Shown here in pieces: positions 14,808 through 25,478 of a DNA stretch of 64,000 bases; the first letter of the stretch is position 1, and every line of letters begins with the position of its first letter. Source of the stretch: Arthrobacter sp. JZ12. GTDB lineage: Bacteria > Actinomycetota > Actinomycetes > Actinomycetales > Micrococcaceae. Under the pieces are notes generated by a model that did not search any database, had not been told where the DNA came from, and worked only from the letters and a program-made list of their open reading frames with translations. A program made the position numbers and the translations under genes. The stretch covers positions 1,364,001 through 1,428,000 of the forward strand of contig NZ_CP045246.1 of assembly GCF_035189165.1 (NCBI RefSeq), in the 5' to 3' direction.

Positions 14808-16445
14808 GTGTCCACAAATGAACAGTCAGCTGTCGCCGCGCGCATGCGGCCGGCAACAGTCGTACCGCGCCGTCTCGATGACGTCCTGGCTTCGTTGCCG
14901 TCCTCGCTTCCAGCCCCTGTTTCGGTGGCTTCGGCCGAGAACGACGGCGCTTCCACCCTCGTCTCCGGGGTCACCATTGATTCCCGGCAGGTAGTGCCGG
15001 GAGACCTCTACATCGCCGTTCCCGGAACGGGGCGCCACGGTGCCGATTTCACCGCACAGGCTGTGGCAGCCGGGGCTGCGGCAGTCCTCACCGACGACGA
15101 CGGCGTGCCCGCCGCTTCCGCTGCGCTCGGTGGGTCGAGCGTTCCCCTGTACCGCGCATCACCGGTGCGCGATTACGTGGGCCCACTTGCCGGCGTCGTC
15201 TTCGAGAGCCAGCCCGCAACGGGCAAGCCCGTTCTCTACGGTGTCACCGGCACCAACGGCAAGACCACAACCACCTACTTCCTCAACGCGCTGAGCTCGG
15301 CGCTGGGGCGCAGCACCGGTCTGATCGGAACCATAGAAATCCGCGCCGGTGACATGGCGATCCCGTCGATCCTCACCACACCGGAGTCGCCGCAGGTGCA
15401 TGGCATTCTCGGACTCATGCGGGAGCGGGGCATTGACGCAGCTGCAATGGAGGTGTCCTCCCATGCGATCGAGTACCGGCGGGTCGACGGGGTGCGTTTC
15501 GATGTCGTCGGTTTCACAAACCTCACGCAGGACCACCTGGATCTGCATGGAAGCATGGAAGAGTACTACGCGGCCAAGGCGGCGCTCTTCCGCTCGGACC
15601 GGGCCGTCCGCGCCGTCGTGACCGTGGACGATCCGTGGGGGCGACGACTCGCCGCTGAAACGGACGTTGAGGTTCTGACACTGTCCGTGGCCGGGACCGG
15701 CCCGGCGGACTGGAAGGTCGTGGACCTCGTGCGGGACGGCCTGGGCCACGCCTTCACGCTCTGCGGGCCCGACGGCGTTCGCCTACGCCTTCGTTGCGGC
15801 CTGCCGGGTACGTTCAATGTGGCCAACGCGGCGTTGGCGGCCGTCATGGTCCTCGCATCGGGAGTAGACGCAGACGAGCTGCAGCAGGCAGCGGATGGCC
15901 ACGATCCCTTCACCACGCAGGTGCCGGGCAGGATGCAGTTGGTCGGTGAAAGGCCCGCTGCCATCGTCGATTTCGCCCATAACCCCGACGCACTGGCGCT
16001 GACCCTTGAGTCGGTCCGGGTGCAGGGTAGCGACTCGAGGGTGCTGGTGGTTTTCGGCGCGACCGGACAGCGGGATATCTCGAAGCGCCCGATCATGGGA
16101 GCCACCGCCGCCCGGCGCGCCGACGTGGTCATTGTCACCGACGACGACCCCCACGACGAGGATGACGCCGTCATTCGCGCGGGGGTACTGGAGGGTGCGC
16201 TGAAAGCGCAGAAGGACGAAAACCTGCACTGCGAGATCCTGGAAATCTTTCCCCGGGCAGCTGCGATCGACCGGGCTGTGGCACTTGCGCGGGAGGGCGA
16301 CGTCGTCCTGGTAGCAGGCCGCGGGCACGAGGTCTGGCAGGAGGTCAAGGGCGTGAACCTGCCCCTCGACGACCGCGTGGAACTGGCCGCGGCATTGACA
16401 CGGCATGGATTCTCTGCGCTTCCCGGCAACAGGATAGAGTCCTAG
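14808..16445 (+). CDS. murE: UDP-MurNAc-L-Ala-D-Glu ligase adding the third residue (probably L-lysine)
   Basis: A cytoplasmic Mur ligase of 545 aa that adds the third stem-peptide residue using ATP. GVTGTNGKTTTTYFL at about 146-160 is the P-loop; the central AMEVSSHAIEYRRVDGVRF and C-terminal VDFAHNPDAL and ATGQRDISKRPIM are family blocks. The amino-acid selectivity loop reads DDDP (445-448) then HDED, where DAP-adding enzymes have DNPR. Loss of that Arg suggests L-lysine (or another diamine) rather than meso-DAP, which fits the Lys-type walls of Arthrobacter. GTG start 14808, 21 bp after ftsI. Confidence 0.93.
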   Translation: MSTNEQSAVAARMRPATVVPRRLDDVLASLPSSLPAPVSVASAENDGASTLVSGVTIDSRQVVPGDLYIAVPGTGRHGADFTAQAVAAGAAAVLTDDDGVPAASAALGGSSVPLYRASPVRDYVGPLAGVVFESQPATGKPVLYGVTGTNGKTTTTYFLNALSSALGRSTGLIGTIEIRAGDMAIPSILTTPESPQVHGILGLMRERGIDAAAMEVSSHAIEYRRVDGVRFDVVGFTNLTQDHLDLHGSMEEYYAAKAALFRSDRAVRAVVTVDDPWGRRLAAETDVEVLTLSVAGTGPADWKVVDLVRDGLGHAFTLCGPDGVRLRLRCGLPGTFNVANAALAAVMVLASGVDADELQQAADGHDPFTTQVPGRMQLVGERPAAIVDFAHNPDALALTLESVRVQGSDSRVLVVFGATGQRDISKRPIMGATAARRADVVIVTDDDPHDEDDAVIRAGVLEGALKAQKDENLHCEILEIFPRAAAIDRAVALAREGDVVLVAGRGHEVWQEVKGVNLPLDDRVELAAALTRHGFSALPGNRIES

Positions 16446-16451
16446 ATCGTC

Positions 16452-17909
16452 ATGATTGAACTCAGTGCAGCCGACATCGCGGCGATCACCGGCGGAGTAC
16501 TTTCGGGCCCGGCTCAGCAGGAGCCGTCCCGGGTAGTCAGTTCCGCGACCACCGACTCCCGGGAGAGCCTGCCGGGAGGCCTATTCATCGCGAAGCCGGG
16601 AGAGGCAACCGACGGCCATCACTTCGTAGCGGGTGCCTTCGCCAACGGCGCGGTCCTCGCCCTCGTGGAGCGCCCGGTGACGGATGATGCGGGCAACGAG
16701 TATCCCGCCGTCGTCGTACCGGATGCAGTGGAAGCAATGGGCAAGCTTGCAGCGGAAGTTGTGCGTCGCCTGAGGGAGCACTCGCCCCTGACTGTCATCG
16801 GCATCACCGGGTCCGCAGGCAAGACCACAACCAAGGACGTGCTGGCGCAGATCCTCCAGGAGGAGGGTCCCACCGTAGCCCCGATCGGCTCCTACAACGG
16901 CGAGATCGGTGTTCCGCTGACTGTCTTCTCAGCCGAGTACGGAACCCGTTACCTCGTTATCGAGATGGGGGCGACCGGCGTCGGACACATTGAGTATCTG
17001 ACCTCCATGGTGCGTCCTGACCTCGGAATCGTTCTCTGCGTCGGCTCGGCCCACGCGGGCGAATTCGGGGGAGTGGAGCGGATTGCGGAAGCCAAGTCGG
17101 AACTGCCCCGGTCACTGAGCCGGGACGGGGTGGCCATCCTCAACGGCGACGATGCCCGCGTTGCGGCCATGTCGGAGATGACCCAGGCTCCCACAGTCTG
17201 GTTCACAGAGGACCCGACCTTCGGAACCGCAGGCACTGCCGTGCGAGCGGAAGACGTGAGCCTGTCGGTCGAGGGCAACCCATGCTTCACGCTGGTGCTT
17301 CCCGACGGCGGACGGCATCAGGTGCGATCGCTCCTGATCGGCCGGCACCACGTTGCCAACCTGCTTGCGGCGGCGACAGCAGCGCACGTCCTCGGCGTGC
17401 CGGGAGAGCGGATTGCGTCCGCGCTCTCCGGCGCGCGCGCGGTAAGCCGTTGGCGCATGGAGCGCACCGACAGGCCCGACGGCGTCACGGTCATCAACGA
17501 CGCCTACAACGCAAACCCCGAATCGATGCGGGCAGCCCTCGCAACGCTGGCCGAACTGGGCCGCGGACGCCGCACCTGGGCGGTTCTCGGAGAAATGCTT
17601 GAACTCGGCGAGGACTCAGTGTCTGCCCATGACGCGCTCGGCCGGGTTGTGGTTCGCCTGAATATCTCCAAGCTGATCGTGGTCGGTGAAGGCGCGCGCG
17701 CAATGCATACCGGAGCAGTCCTCGAAGGGTCCTGGGGAGACGAGGCTGTCTTTGTCAGCGATGTCAGCGAGGCTGAGGGAATTCTCGACCGCGAGCTGGA
17801 GCCGGGCGACCTCGTTCTGGTGAAGTCATCCAACGGCGCGGGTCTGCGCCACCTGGGTGATCGTTTAGCAACCTCGTCGAACAATCACCCAGGGGGACTT
17901 TCGCTGTGA
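16452..17909 (+). CDS. murF: UDP-MurNAc-tripeptide D-alanyl-D-alanine ligase
   Basis: A 485-aa cytoplasmic ligase that attaches D-Ala-D-Ala to complete the UDP-MurNAc pentapeptide. The N-terminal TTDSRESLPGGLFIAKPGE binds the UDP part. GITGSAGKTTTKDVLAQIL is the ATP P-loop in the MurF form, and INDAYNANPESMRAAL is the MurF-specific block that separates it from MurC/D/E. It starts 6 nt after the murE stop, and its TGA overlaps the mraY GTG (GTGA), so the three are likely translated as a unit. Confidence 0.96.
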   Translation: MIELSAADIAAITGGVLSGPAQQEPSRVVSSATTDSRESLPGGLFIAKPGEATDGHHFVAGAFANGAVLALVERPVTDDAGNEYPAVVVPDAVEAMGKLAAEVVRRLREHSPLTVIGITGSAGKTTTKDVLAQILQEEGPTVAPIGSYNGEIGVPLTVFSAEYGTRYLVIEMGATGVGHIEYLTSMVRPDLGIVLCVGSAHAGEFGGVERIAEAKSELPRSLSRDGVAILNGDDARVAAMSEMTQAPTVWFTEDPTFGTAGTAVRAEDVSLSVEGNPCFTLVLPDGGRHQVRSLLIGRHHVANLLAAATAAHVLGVPGERIASALSGARAVSRWRMERTDRPDGVTVINDAYNANPESMRAALATLAELGRGRRTWAVLGEMLELGEDSVSAHDALGRVVVRLNISKLIVVGEGARAMHTGAVLEGSWGDEAVFVSDVSEAEGILDRELEPGDLVLVKSSNGAGLRHLGDRLATSSNNHPGGLSL

Positions 17910-19009
17910 TCACGCTGCTGATTGCCTCAGCCTCCGCCCTGGTTCTTGCACTCGTCGGTACCCCGCTGTTCATCCGTATCCTGGTGCGCCAGGGTTATGG
18001 CCAGTTCATCCGCGACGATGGGCCTACCGCGCACCACACCAAGCGCGGCACGCCCACTATGGGCGGGGCCGTCATCATCGGTTCGGTTGTCCTTGCCTAC
18101 TTCGCGACGCACCTGATCATGACCGCCGCGGGTGTCTCCGACGGCCCCACCGTTTCAGGGCTGCTGCTCCTCATGGTGACAGTGGGCATGGGCCTCGTTG
18201 GGTTCTTCGACGATTACATCAAGATCTCCAAGCAGCGCAGCCTCGGGCTCAGCGCGCCCGCGAAGATCGTCGGCCAGACAGCGGTCGGCGTCACTTTCGC
18301 CATCCTGGCGCTGAACTTCCCCGATGAGAACGGCCGGACGCCCGCATCAACGGCAATCTCATTCGTTCGCGATACCGCCTTCGACCTGGCCTTCGCAGGT
18401 TCCGTCATCGGAGCCATCCTGTTTGTTCTCTGGTCAAACCTGATCATCACGGCGGCAACCAACGGCGTGAACCTCACGGATGGGCTCGACGGGCTTGCCA
18501 CCGGTGCTTCGGTCTTCGTTTTCGGCGCCTACATGCTGATGGGTATCTGGCAGTTCAACCAGCGCTGCGCTTCACCCGACGTGCCTGCGAACATCTGCTA
18601 CGAAGTCCGCGACCCACTGGATCTTGCGCTCATTGCGGGAGCCATGTGCGGTGCCCTGGTTGGATTCCTCTGGTGGAATACCTCTCCCGCCAAAATCTTC
18701 ATGGGCGACACCGGTTCCCTGGCAATCGGCGGCGCTATCGCCGGGTTCGCCATCCTGTCCCGCACCCAGCTTCTCCTGGTCATCATGGCGGGCCTGTTCG
18801 TCATGATCACCCTGTCCGTCATCATTCAGGTGGGCTTCTTCAAGCTCTCAGGCGGCAAACGGGTGTTCAAGATGGCGCCCCTCCAGCACCACTTCGAGCT
18901 GAAGGGGTGGCAAGAGGTAACGGTGGTTGTCCGCTTCTGGGTGCTGGCCGGCCTGTTCGTCGCCGTTGCCCTGGGAATTTTCTACGCTGAATGGGTTGTG
19001 CTGCTGTGA
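17906..19009 (+). CDS. mraY: Phospho-N-acetylmuramoyl-pentapeptide transferase
   Basis: An integral membrane enzyme, 367 aa with about ten hydrophobic helices, that transfers phospho-MurNAc-pentapeptide to undecaprenyl phosphate to form lipid I. Conserved MraY blocks are present: DDGPTAHHTKRGTPTMGG at about 32-49, FFDDYIKI (catalytic Asp pair), NGVNLTDGLDGLATG, FMGDTGSLAIGG and APLQHHFELKGW. It uses a GTG start inside the murF stop and ends in a GTGA overlap with murD. Confidence 0.97.
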   Translation: MITLLIASASALVLALVGTPLFIRILVRQGYGQFIRDDGPTAHHTKRGTPTMGGAVIIGSVVLAYFATHLIMTAAGVSDGPTVSGLLLLMVTVGMGLVGFFDDYIKISKQRSLGLSAPAKIVGQTAVGVTFAILALNFPDENGRTPASTAISFVRDTAFDLAFAGSVIGAILFVLWSNLIITAATNGVNLTDGLDGLATGASVFVFGAYMLMGIWQFNQRCASPDVPANICYEVRDPLDLALIAGAMCGALVGFLWWNTSPAKIFMGDTGSLAIGGAIAGFAILSRTQLLLVIMAGLFVMITLSVIIQVGFFKLSGGKRVFKMAPLQHHFELKGWQEVTVVVRFWVLAGLFVAVALGIFYAEWVVLL

Positions 19010-20562
19010 CTGGTTCCGACGCTTCCGGGCGCCTGGAGAATCTGACCTCCTGGGACGCCGACTGGAAGGGACTCCGCGTCGTCGTCGCCGGGATCGGTCT
19101 CTCGGGTTTCTCGGCGGCTGACACGCTGATCGAGCTCGGTGCCCGCGTGGTGGTGTGCGACTCCACGGATTCCGAGGAGACGCGGGCGAAGGCGGACACC
19201 CTTCGAATTGTCGGAGCGGTTGACGTGCTGCTCGGGGGCGGCGCCGCCGAGCAGCTCCCGGAGATCGATGGCCAGACTCCCGAGTTGGTGGTCACTTCGC
19301 CGGGATGGCGCCCTAACCAGCCCCTGCTTGCAGCTGCTGCGTCTGCCGGTATCCCCATCTGGGGCGACGTGGAACTGGCATGGCGGGTACGGATTCGCGA
19401 AGGCCGCCCGACAGCTGAATGGCTCACCATCACCGGAACGAACGGAAAGACGACGACGGTGACCCTCGCCGAGTCGATGCTCCGCGCTGCCGGTCTGCGC
19501 GCTATAGCCGCCGGAAACGTCGGCACCCCGTTATTGGATGCGATCCGGGACCCGCAGGGCTACGACGTCATCGCCGTCGAGCTTTCAAGCTTCCAACTGC
19601 ACTGGAGTTCCAGCATTGCTCCGCTGGCGAGTGTTTGCCTGAACCTCGCCGAGGACCACATGGACTGGCACGGTGGGTTCGAAGGCTACCGCGCTGACAA
19701 GGCGAAGGTGTATGAGAACACCAAGGTGGCCTGCGTGTACAACGTCGAGGCGCCGGCAACCGAGCGGATGGTCGAGGAAGCCGATGTCCAGGAGGGCTGC
19801 CGCGCCATCGGCTTCACCACCAACACACCGTCGATCAGCATGCTTGGCGTCGTGGACGACCTGCTCGTGGACCGCGCATACATCGAGCAGCGCAGGGATT
19901 CCGCAGCCGAACTGGCGTCGGTCTCAGACCTGGGCGACGTGGTTCCCCGCCATCTCGTGGCCAACGCGCTGGCGGCTGCAGCACTGGTTCGGGCGGCTGG
20001 AGTACCGGCTGCCGCCGTTCGTGAGGGAATCCGCAACTATCGACCGTCCGGACACCGTATCGAGCTGGTGGCAGCGCGGGACGGAGTGCTCTGGATCAAC
20101 GATTCCAAGGCCACCAATCCTCATGCCGCCCATGCATCGCTGTCCTCGTTCCACTCAGTGGTCTGGATCGCGGGCGGACTGTCCAAGGGAGTGGACTACA
20201 CGGATCTTGTCCGCGACAACGCAAGCCGCTTCCGGGCGGTAGTCCTTATCGGCAGGGACAGTACCGACCTTGGATCCGCCCTGCGCCGACACGCGCCGGA
20301 TGTTCCGGTGATCGACCTGGCCACAGGTCACACTGGTAAGGACGAGCAGCTGTCCCAGGACACGGAGTTGGACGGCGTCCAGGCCATGCGCGCTGCGGTT
20401 ACCGAAGCGCTGCGCCTGGCGGCGGACGGCGACGCCGTGCTCATGGCGCCGGCAGCCGCCTCGATGGACCAGTTTCCTTCCTACGCCCACCGGGGTGCCG
20501 CCTTCATTGAGGCGGTACGCGGAATCGTGGAGGGGCAGGGATTCACCGCTAAGGAGTTGTAA
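19006..20562 (+). CDS. murD: UDP-N-acetylmuramoyl-L-alanine-D-glutamate ligase
   Basis: Adds D-glutamate to UDP-MurNAc-L-Ala, the second stem-peptide step. The 518-aa protein has an N-terminal Rossmann domain (VVVAGIGLSGFSAADTL), the P-loop ITGTNGKTTTVTLAE, AVELSSFQL, and the late block WINDSKATNPHAAHASL. I choose GTG 19006, which overlaps the mraY TGA by 4 nt exactly as murF/mraY do, over ATG 18991. The latter would give a longer overlap and only five extra residues without similarity. The stop TAA is directly followed by the ftsW ATG. Confidence 0.95.
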   Translation: MTGSDASGRLENLTSWDADWKGLRVVVAGIGLSGFSAADTLIELGARVVVCDSTDSEETRAKADTLRIVGAVDVLLGGGAAEQLPEIDGQTPELVVTSPGWRPNQPLLAAAASAGIPIWGDVELAWRVRIREGRPTAEWLTITGTNGKTTTVTLAESMLRAAGLRAIAAGNVGTPLLDAIRDPQGYDVIAVELSSFQLHWSSSIAPLASVCLNLAEDHMDWHGGFEGYRADKAKVYENTKVACVYNVEAPATERMVEEADVQEGCRAIGFTTNTPSISMLGVVDDLLVDRAYIEQRRDSAAELASVSDLGDVVPRHLVANALAAAALVRAAGVPAAAVREGIRNYRPSGHRIELVAARDGVLWINDSKATNPHAAHASLSSFHSVVWIAGGLSKGVDYTDLVRDNASRFRAVVLIGRDSTDLGSALRRHAPDVPVIDLATGHTGKDEQLSQDTELDGVQAMRAAVTEALRLAADGDAVLMAPAAASMDQFPSYAHRGAAFIEAVRGIVEGQGFTAKEL

Positions 20563-21927
20563 ATGGCCAGCACGCCAACCCGGCACCCGCGCCGGAAACC
20601 GGCGATGCGCCAGTACTCCTCGCGGACCGACGGTACGGTCCCGGCCGATTCGGCGCCGCAGGGCGCCACAGCAGCCACCGCCGTCCGACCGCAGCGGAAG
20701 GGCTTCCTCGGACTGTTTGTCCGGGTGTGGCACTTCCTGGAAGGGTCGGAGAGACACAGCAGCGGTTCAAGCTACTACATGATTCTCGGAGCCACCCTCG
20801 CGCTCACGGCAATCGGCCTGATGATGGTGCTCTCGGCATCGTCGGTGGAATCTATCGCCGCGGCCGCGGCTGAAGGCGATGCGGTTGAAAGCGGCGTCAC
20901 CGCCTTTGACCTTTTCCTCAAGCAGGGCATGTGGGCTGTCGGCGGCCTGCTGCTGATGTTCATCCTGTCCCGGTTCGGTCCCCGCGTGTTCAAGAGCCTT
21001 GCGTGGCTCGGCCTGGGAATCGCCGTGGTCCTTCTGGTTCTGGTGCTGATCATCGGCAAGGAAATCAACGGTAACCAGAACTGGATCGAGATCGGCGGCT
21101 TCACCATGCAGCCCTCGGAACCGGCGAAGCTTGCGCTTGCCCTCTGGAGCGCCACGGTTCTCGAACGCAAGCGGGGCCTGATCCGCAACTGGAAGCATGT
21201 CCTTGTGCCCGTACTGTTTCCGTTCGGCGGACTGGTTATCGGTCTCGTGGTGATCGGAGGCGACCTCGGTACGGCCATCATCCTCACGATGGTCCTGACC
21301 GCAGCACTCTTCTTCGCCGGTGCACCGATCAAGATGTTTCTGGTGACAGGCGCATTCCTCACCGCAGCAGCTTTCAGTGCGATCCTGCTGAACAGCACCC
21401 GCAGCACGCGTATCCAGGCCTGGCTCCGGCTGAACTGCGATAGCGCTTCCGACCCTTGTTTCCAGACGAACCAGGGCCTGTTCGCCCTGGCGTCCGGAGG
21501 CTGGTGGGGGGTGGGAATCGGGCAAAGCCGCCAAAAGTGGAACTGGATTCCCGAAGCCCATAACGACTTCATCTTCGCCATCATCGGCGAGGAGTTCGGG
21601 CTGATCGGCACGCTGGTTGTCATCACGCTGTTCGGCATCCTGGCCGTTGCCACCTTGCGTGTCGCCCGCCGGTACACAGACCCTTTCGTCCGGATCCTCC
21701 TGGGTTCAATCCTTGTCTGGCTCATCGGCCAGGCATTCGTGAACATCGGCATGGTCACCGGCATCCTTCCGGTGATCGGAGTGCCGCTGCCGTTCATCTC
21801 CTACGGCGGCTCGGCTCTCACGTTCACCCTCGCCGCCGTCGGGGTCCTGCTGGCCTTCGCGCGGCGAATGCCGCCAGCCGTTCCTGACGCCCTCCGGAAC
21901 GATCCAGAGGCAGTTCCAACCAAGTGA
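20563..21927 (+). CDS. ftsW: Lipid II polymerase FtsW (SEDS family)
   Basis: A 454-aa SEDS glycosyltransferase that polymerises lipid II at the septum together with FtsI. About 65 basic, disordered N-terminal residues precede ten membrane helices. SEDS landmarks include [28 protein letters not shown] (catalytic-region loop), [46 protein letters not shown] and [14 protein letters not shown] near the C-terminus. The long cytoplasmic N-terminus is an actinobacterial trait. It abuts murD without any gap, and its TGA overlaps the murG GTG. Confidence 0.96.
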   Translation: MASTPTRHPRRKPAMRQYSSRTDGTVPADSAPQGATAATAVRPQRKGFLGLFVRVWHFLEGSERHSSGSSYYMILGATLALTAIGLMMVLSASSVESIAAAAAEGDAVESGVTAFDLFLKQGMWAVGGLLLMFILSRFGPRVFKSLAWLGLGIAVVLLVLVLIIGKEINGNQNWIEIGGFTMQPSEPAKLALALWSATVLERKRGLIRNWKHVLVPVLFPFGGLVIGLVVIGGDLGTAIILTMVLTAALFFAGAPIKMFLVTGAFLTAAAFSAILLNSTRSTRIQAWLRLNCDSASDPCFQTNQGLFALASGGWWGVGIGQSRQKWNWIPEAHNDFIFAIIGEEFGLIGTLVVITLFGILAVATLRVARRYTDPFVRILLGSILVWLIGQAFVNIGMVTGILPVIGVPLPFISYGGSALTFTLAAVGVLLAFARRMPPAVPDALRNDPEAVPTK

Positions 21928-23060
21928 AAGACCAAGAGAACCCAGTGACTGAATCCGCTGCCCTGTCCGTTGTCCTTGCCGGCGGAGGGACTGCAGGCCA
22001 CATCAGCCCACTGCTTGCGATTGCGCGCGCAGTTGCAGCAGCCCGGCCCGACGCACGCATCACCGCCGTAGGAACGGCGGCCGGAATGGAGACCCGGCTG
22101 GTTCCTGCTGCGGGTTTCCGCCTGGAGACAATCGAAAGGGTCCCGATGCCCCGCCGGCCGTCGATCGACCTCATCAAGCTGCCGGTCCGCCTAGTACGGG
22201 CGGTGCGGCAGGCGTTGGCGATCATCGACGCGGAATCGGCCGACGTCGTCGTGGGTGTTGGCGGGTATGTTTCCACCCCGCTGTACCTGGCCGCCTGGAT
22301 CCGGAAGATCCCGGTGGTCATCCACGAAGCGAATGCCAGGGCCGGCCTCGCCAACCGGATCGGTGCCCGAATCGCCCGCTCGGTTGCCGTCGCGTTCCCC
22401 GGCACCGGCCTGCCGGAGGAGAAGTGGGTGGGTATGCCCATGCGCACCGAGATATCAGGCCTCAATCGGGTGCAGCAGCGGGAAGAAGCGCGGGCGGAGC
22501 TGGGACTTGACCCGAACCTTCCCACGCTCATTGTTACGGGTGGGTCGTCCGGCGCCGCCAGCATCAACCGCGCTGTTGCGTCGGCGGCGCCGAGGATCGC
22601 CGAGGACGGCCGTGATGTCCAGGTCCTCCACATCACGGGCCGTGGGAAGCAGGTGACCACGCCCGACGGTCGACTCCTTGAAGCGCCGGGCTACCGGCAG
22701 ATTGAGTACGTGGACGGCATGGAAAAGGTTTACGCCGCGGCGGACCTCCTGCTCGCACGAGCCGGTGCAGCGACCGTCTGCGAGGTCGCCGCCGTCGGAC
22801 TTCCCTCCGTACTGGTCCCGTTGCCGCATGGCAACGGTGAGCAGCGGCTCAATGCCGCGGGCCTTGTTGAGGCCGGAGCCGCGGTGCTGGTCGAGGACGC
22901 CCGCCTCACACGCGAATGGCTGCTCTCCGAAGCGCTTCCCCTACTGGGTGATCCGGACCGCCTCGCCGCGATGTCGGCTGCGGCAGCGTCCCTTGGCGTG
23001 CGAGACGCCGATGTCCAGATGGCCAACCTGATTCTCGAAGCCGCCGGAGGACGCGCATGA
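21924..23060 (+). CDS. murG: UDP-GlcNAc:lipid I N-acetylglucosaminyltransferase
   Basis: Converts lipid I to lipid II on the inner membrane face. The 378-aa GT-B fold enzyme shows [17 protein letters not shown] at the N-terminus, [30 protein letters not shown] and [14 protein letters not shown] at the domain junction, and the UDP-GlcNAc block [38 protein letters not shown] 21924 overlaps the ftsW stop. A second GTG 21 nt later (21945) would trim seven unconserved residues and cannot be excluded. Its TGA overlaps the murC start. Confidence 0.96.
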   Translation: MKDQENPVTESAALSVVLAGGGTAGHISPLLAIARAVAAARPDARITAVGTAAGMETRLVPAAGFRLETIERVPMPRRPSIDLIKLPVRLVRAVRQALAIIDAESADVVVGVGGYVSTPLYLAAWIRKIPVVIHEANARAGLANRIGARIARSVAVAFPGTGLPEEKWVGMPMRTEISGLNRVQQREEARAELGLDPNLPTLIVTGGSSGAASINRAVASAAPRIAEDGRDVQVLHITGRGKQVTTPDGRLLEAPGYRQIEYVDGMEKVYAAADLLLARAGAATVCEVAAVGLPSVLVPLPHGNGEQRLNAAGLVEAGAAVLVEDARLTREWLLSEALPLLGDPDRLAAMSAAAASLGVRDADVQMANLILEAAGGRA

Positions 23061-24502
23061 GCAACAGCATGAATCACGCAGGACACCCGGAGCACGCAGG
23101 ACAGCCGGAACTTGAACCCCTCGGACGGGTGCATTTCATCGGTCTGGGCGGAGCGGGCATGTCGGCCGTTGCTCGAGTACTCCTCGGCCGCTCTGTGTCA
23201 GTGTCCGGATCGGATGCCGCGGACTCGCGGGGTCTCCAGGCGCTTTCGTCCCTCGGTGCGCGCGTGCATGTAGGACACGACGCCGCCAACCTTGGCGACG
23301 CTGACACAGTCGTCGTCTCCAGCGCCATCCGCGAGACCAACCCCGAGCTTCAGGAAGCGAGGTCCCGCGGACTGCGCATCCTGCACCGCTCGGAGGCCCT
23401 GGCCGCGGCGATGAGCGGACGGGAAGTGATCGCGGTCGCGGGCACCCATGGCAAAACCACCACGACGGCGATGATCACCGTGATGTTGCAAAGTGCCGGG
23501 GCGAAGCCCTCCTTCGCTATCGGGGGTGACGTTGCTGCGCTGGGCGTCAACGCCGAGTGGGCCGAGGGCGATGTTTTCGTGGCAGAGGCAGATGAGTCCG
23601 ATGGATCATTCCTCAACTACCGGCCCCGAATCGGGGTCGTCACCAACGTCGAGGCCGATCACCTTGATCACTACGGCTCCGCTGAGGCGGTTTTCCAGTC
23701 CTTCGACAGCTTTGCTGCGCTCCTGCCCGCTGACGACGGCGTGCTGGTCACCTGTCACGACGACGCCGGCGCCGCAGCTCTGGCGGAGCGGACGGCAGCG
23801 ACCCGGCGCGTCCGAACCTACGGCTATGGGGACGGCGCCGATATACGCATCAGCAACACACGGGCGCTTGGGAGCACGTCGAACAGCCTTCTGTCCTTCA
23901 CCCTGGACGGACTGGACAGCCAGCAGGAGCTCCAGCTCGGAGTGCCCGGACGGCACAATGTCCTCAACGCTGCGGCCGCTTTCGCCGTAGGCCTCGAGCT
24001 CGGCATCGATCCGGCTGCTGCCGCCGCCGGACTGGCAACCTTTTCCGGTGCCGCCCGCCGTTTCGAGGCCAAGGGCGAATCCCGGGGCATCCGCGTCTTC
24101 GACGATTACGCCCACCACCCCACCGAGGTGGCAGCGGCTCTGGCGGCCGCACGGACTGTTGCGGGCGAGCACCGGGTGCATGTCCTCTTCCAGCCGCACC
24201 TTTTCTCGCGCACGATGGAGTTCGCGGAAGAATTCGCCGCGGCTCTTTCGCTTGCTGATTCAGTCCACGTCCTGGATATCTACGCTGCGCGGGAAGATCC
24301 GGTGGAAGGCGTTACCAGCAGGCTGATCAGCGACCGGCTGACGGTTCCCGGCGGCCATGCCCCGGATGCCGAGGAAGCGCTGCGATCAATAGCTGGGACC
24401 GCCGAGCGCGGAGACATCATCCTCACTGTCGGGGCGGGCGACGTTACGCGATTCGGCCCCTTGCTGGTCGACTTGCTGGCCGGGGACGGGGACTCCCGGT
24501 GA
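23057..24502 (+). CDS. murC: UDP-N-acetylmuramate-L-alanine ligase
   Basis: Catalyses the first amino-acid addition to UDP-MurNAc. [17 protein letters not shown] forms the UDP-binding Rossmann motif, [19 protein letters not shown] the ATP P-loop (MurC-type GTHGKT), [16 protein letters not shown] and [15 protein letters not shown] the remaining MurC-specific motifs. Length (481 aa) is normal. The first 22 residues are a His/Glu/Pro-rich extension. It overlaps both neighbours by 4 nt (murG ATGA, ftsQ GTGA), so ligases C, D, E and F are all in one transcription unit here. Confidence 0.96.
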   Translation: MSNSMNHAGHPEHAGQPELEPLGRVHFIGLGGAGMSAVARVLLGRSVSVSGSDAADSRGLQALSSLGARVHVGHDAANLGDADTVVVSSAIRETNPELQEARSRGLRILHRSEALAAAMSGREVIAVAGTHGKTTTTAMITVMLQSAGAKPSFAIGGDVAALGVNAEWAEGDVFVAEADESDGSFLNYRPRIGVVTNVEADHLDHYGSAEAVFQSFDSFAALLPADDGVLVTCHDDAGAAALAERTAATRRVRTYGYGDGADIRISNTRALGSTSNSLLSFTLDGLDSQQELQLGVPGRHNVLNAAAAFAVGLELGIDPAAAAAGLATFSGAARRFEAKGESRGIRVFDDYAHHPTEVAAALAAARTVAGEHRVHVLFQPHLFSRTMEFAEEFAAALSLADSVHVLDIYAAREDPVEGVTSRLISDRLTVPGGHAPDAEEALRSIAGTAERGDIILTVGAGDVTRFGPLLVDLLAGDGDSR

Positions 24503-25389
24503 CGCGGCGGCCGCCGCGCCGGCCGGGGAACGGCAGTAGGCCAACGCCCGACGCACCCGAAACGATCAGCGCAACAAAGCTGGTGCCGGCTCGGCGCACC
24601 CATGAGGATCCCGCGCCTGAAACCATCACAGCACATCGGGAGACACCCGTTGCGTTGCTGGACCGTGAACAATCCGGCACGGTGCTTGCCTTTCCGGAAC
24701 CTCCGGGACGACGTCGGCGTCGCTGGTGGCTGATCGGCGTCGTTACGACCGTGCTTGCGGTTGCGGGGCTGCTTGCGTTCCTCGTCCTGTCGCCGGCCCT
24801 GGCAGTGCGGAACATCGAAGTGCAGGGAAACCGGCTGGTACCCGAGGATCAGGTTTCGGCCGCGCTCGCCCCCCTGGTCGGCCAGTCACTGACCCAGGTG
24901 GGGGAGGATGGGGTCCGCGCGCTGCTTGCCGATTTCCCACCCGTTGAAGACGTGTCCGTTGCGGCCTCACCGCCGTCCACGCTAATCGTAACGGTGCACG
25001 AGCGCACGCCGGTTGCTGTCCTTGAGAGCGGCGGCAAGTTCATCCTCATTGACCCCGAAGGCCGGCAGCTCTCCACCGTCGCGAAACGCGAATCCGCGTC
25101 GCTGCCGTTGATCGACGGCGGCACCAACGCGGTCAACAGCGCAGTCTTTTCGTCGATCACCGACGTGCTCGCCTCTCTGCCGGCTGAGATTCGCGAGCGG
25201 CTTGTTCACGCTTCGGCAAGCTCTATCGATTCCGTGGAGCTGAAGCTGACGGACGGCAAGACGATCTTCTGGGGGAGCGCGGAGCAGAACCAGGCCAAGG
25301 CGAAGGTAATCGCCGCCATGCTCACCGAGAAGGACTTACCGGTCAAGGTTTATGACGTCAGTACGCCATCCAGACCGGTGACGCGATGA
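24499..25389 (+). CDS. ftsQ: Cell division protein FtsQ
   Basis: A 296-aa bitopic division protein. About 72 cytoplasmic residues, basic at the start, precede a single helix (about 75-98, WLIGVVTTVLAVAGLLAFLVLSP). A POTRA domain follows directly (LAVRNIEVQGNRLVPEDQVSAAL...LADFPPVEDVSVAASPPSTLIVTVHERTPVA), then the FtsQ beta domain with FILIDPEGRQL. POTRA recruits partners of the FtsQLB complex. Sequence conservation in FtsQ is low, so the call rests on POTRA plus position between murC and ftsZ. It starts at GTG 24499, overlapping the murC stop. Confidence 0.93.
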   Translation: MTRRPPRRPGNGSRPTPDAPETISATKLVPARRTHEDPAPETITAHRETPVALLDREQSGTVLAFPEPPGRRRRRWWLIGVVTTVLAVAGLLAFLVLSPALAVRNIEVQGNRLVPEDQVSAALAPLVGQSLTQVGEDGVRALLADFPPVEDVSVAASPPSTLIVTVHERTPVAVLESGGKFILIDPEGRQLSTVAKRESASLPLIDGGTNAVNSAVFSSITDVLASLPAEIRERLVHASASSIDSVELKLTDGKTIFWGSAEQNQAKAKVIAAMLTEKDLPVKVYDVSTPSRPVTR

Positions 25390-25478
25390 ACTTTCCCGAC
25401 ACGCGGCGACGGTCATTGCATGCGCGTGGCGTGACACCTAGCGTCTCAGTAAGAAACTACTTGACATAACGTTAACCC

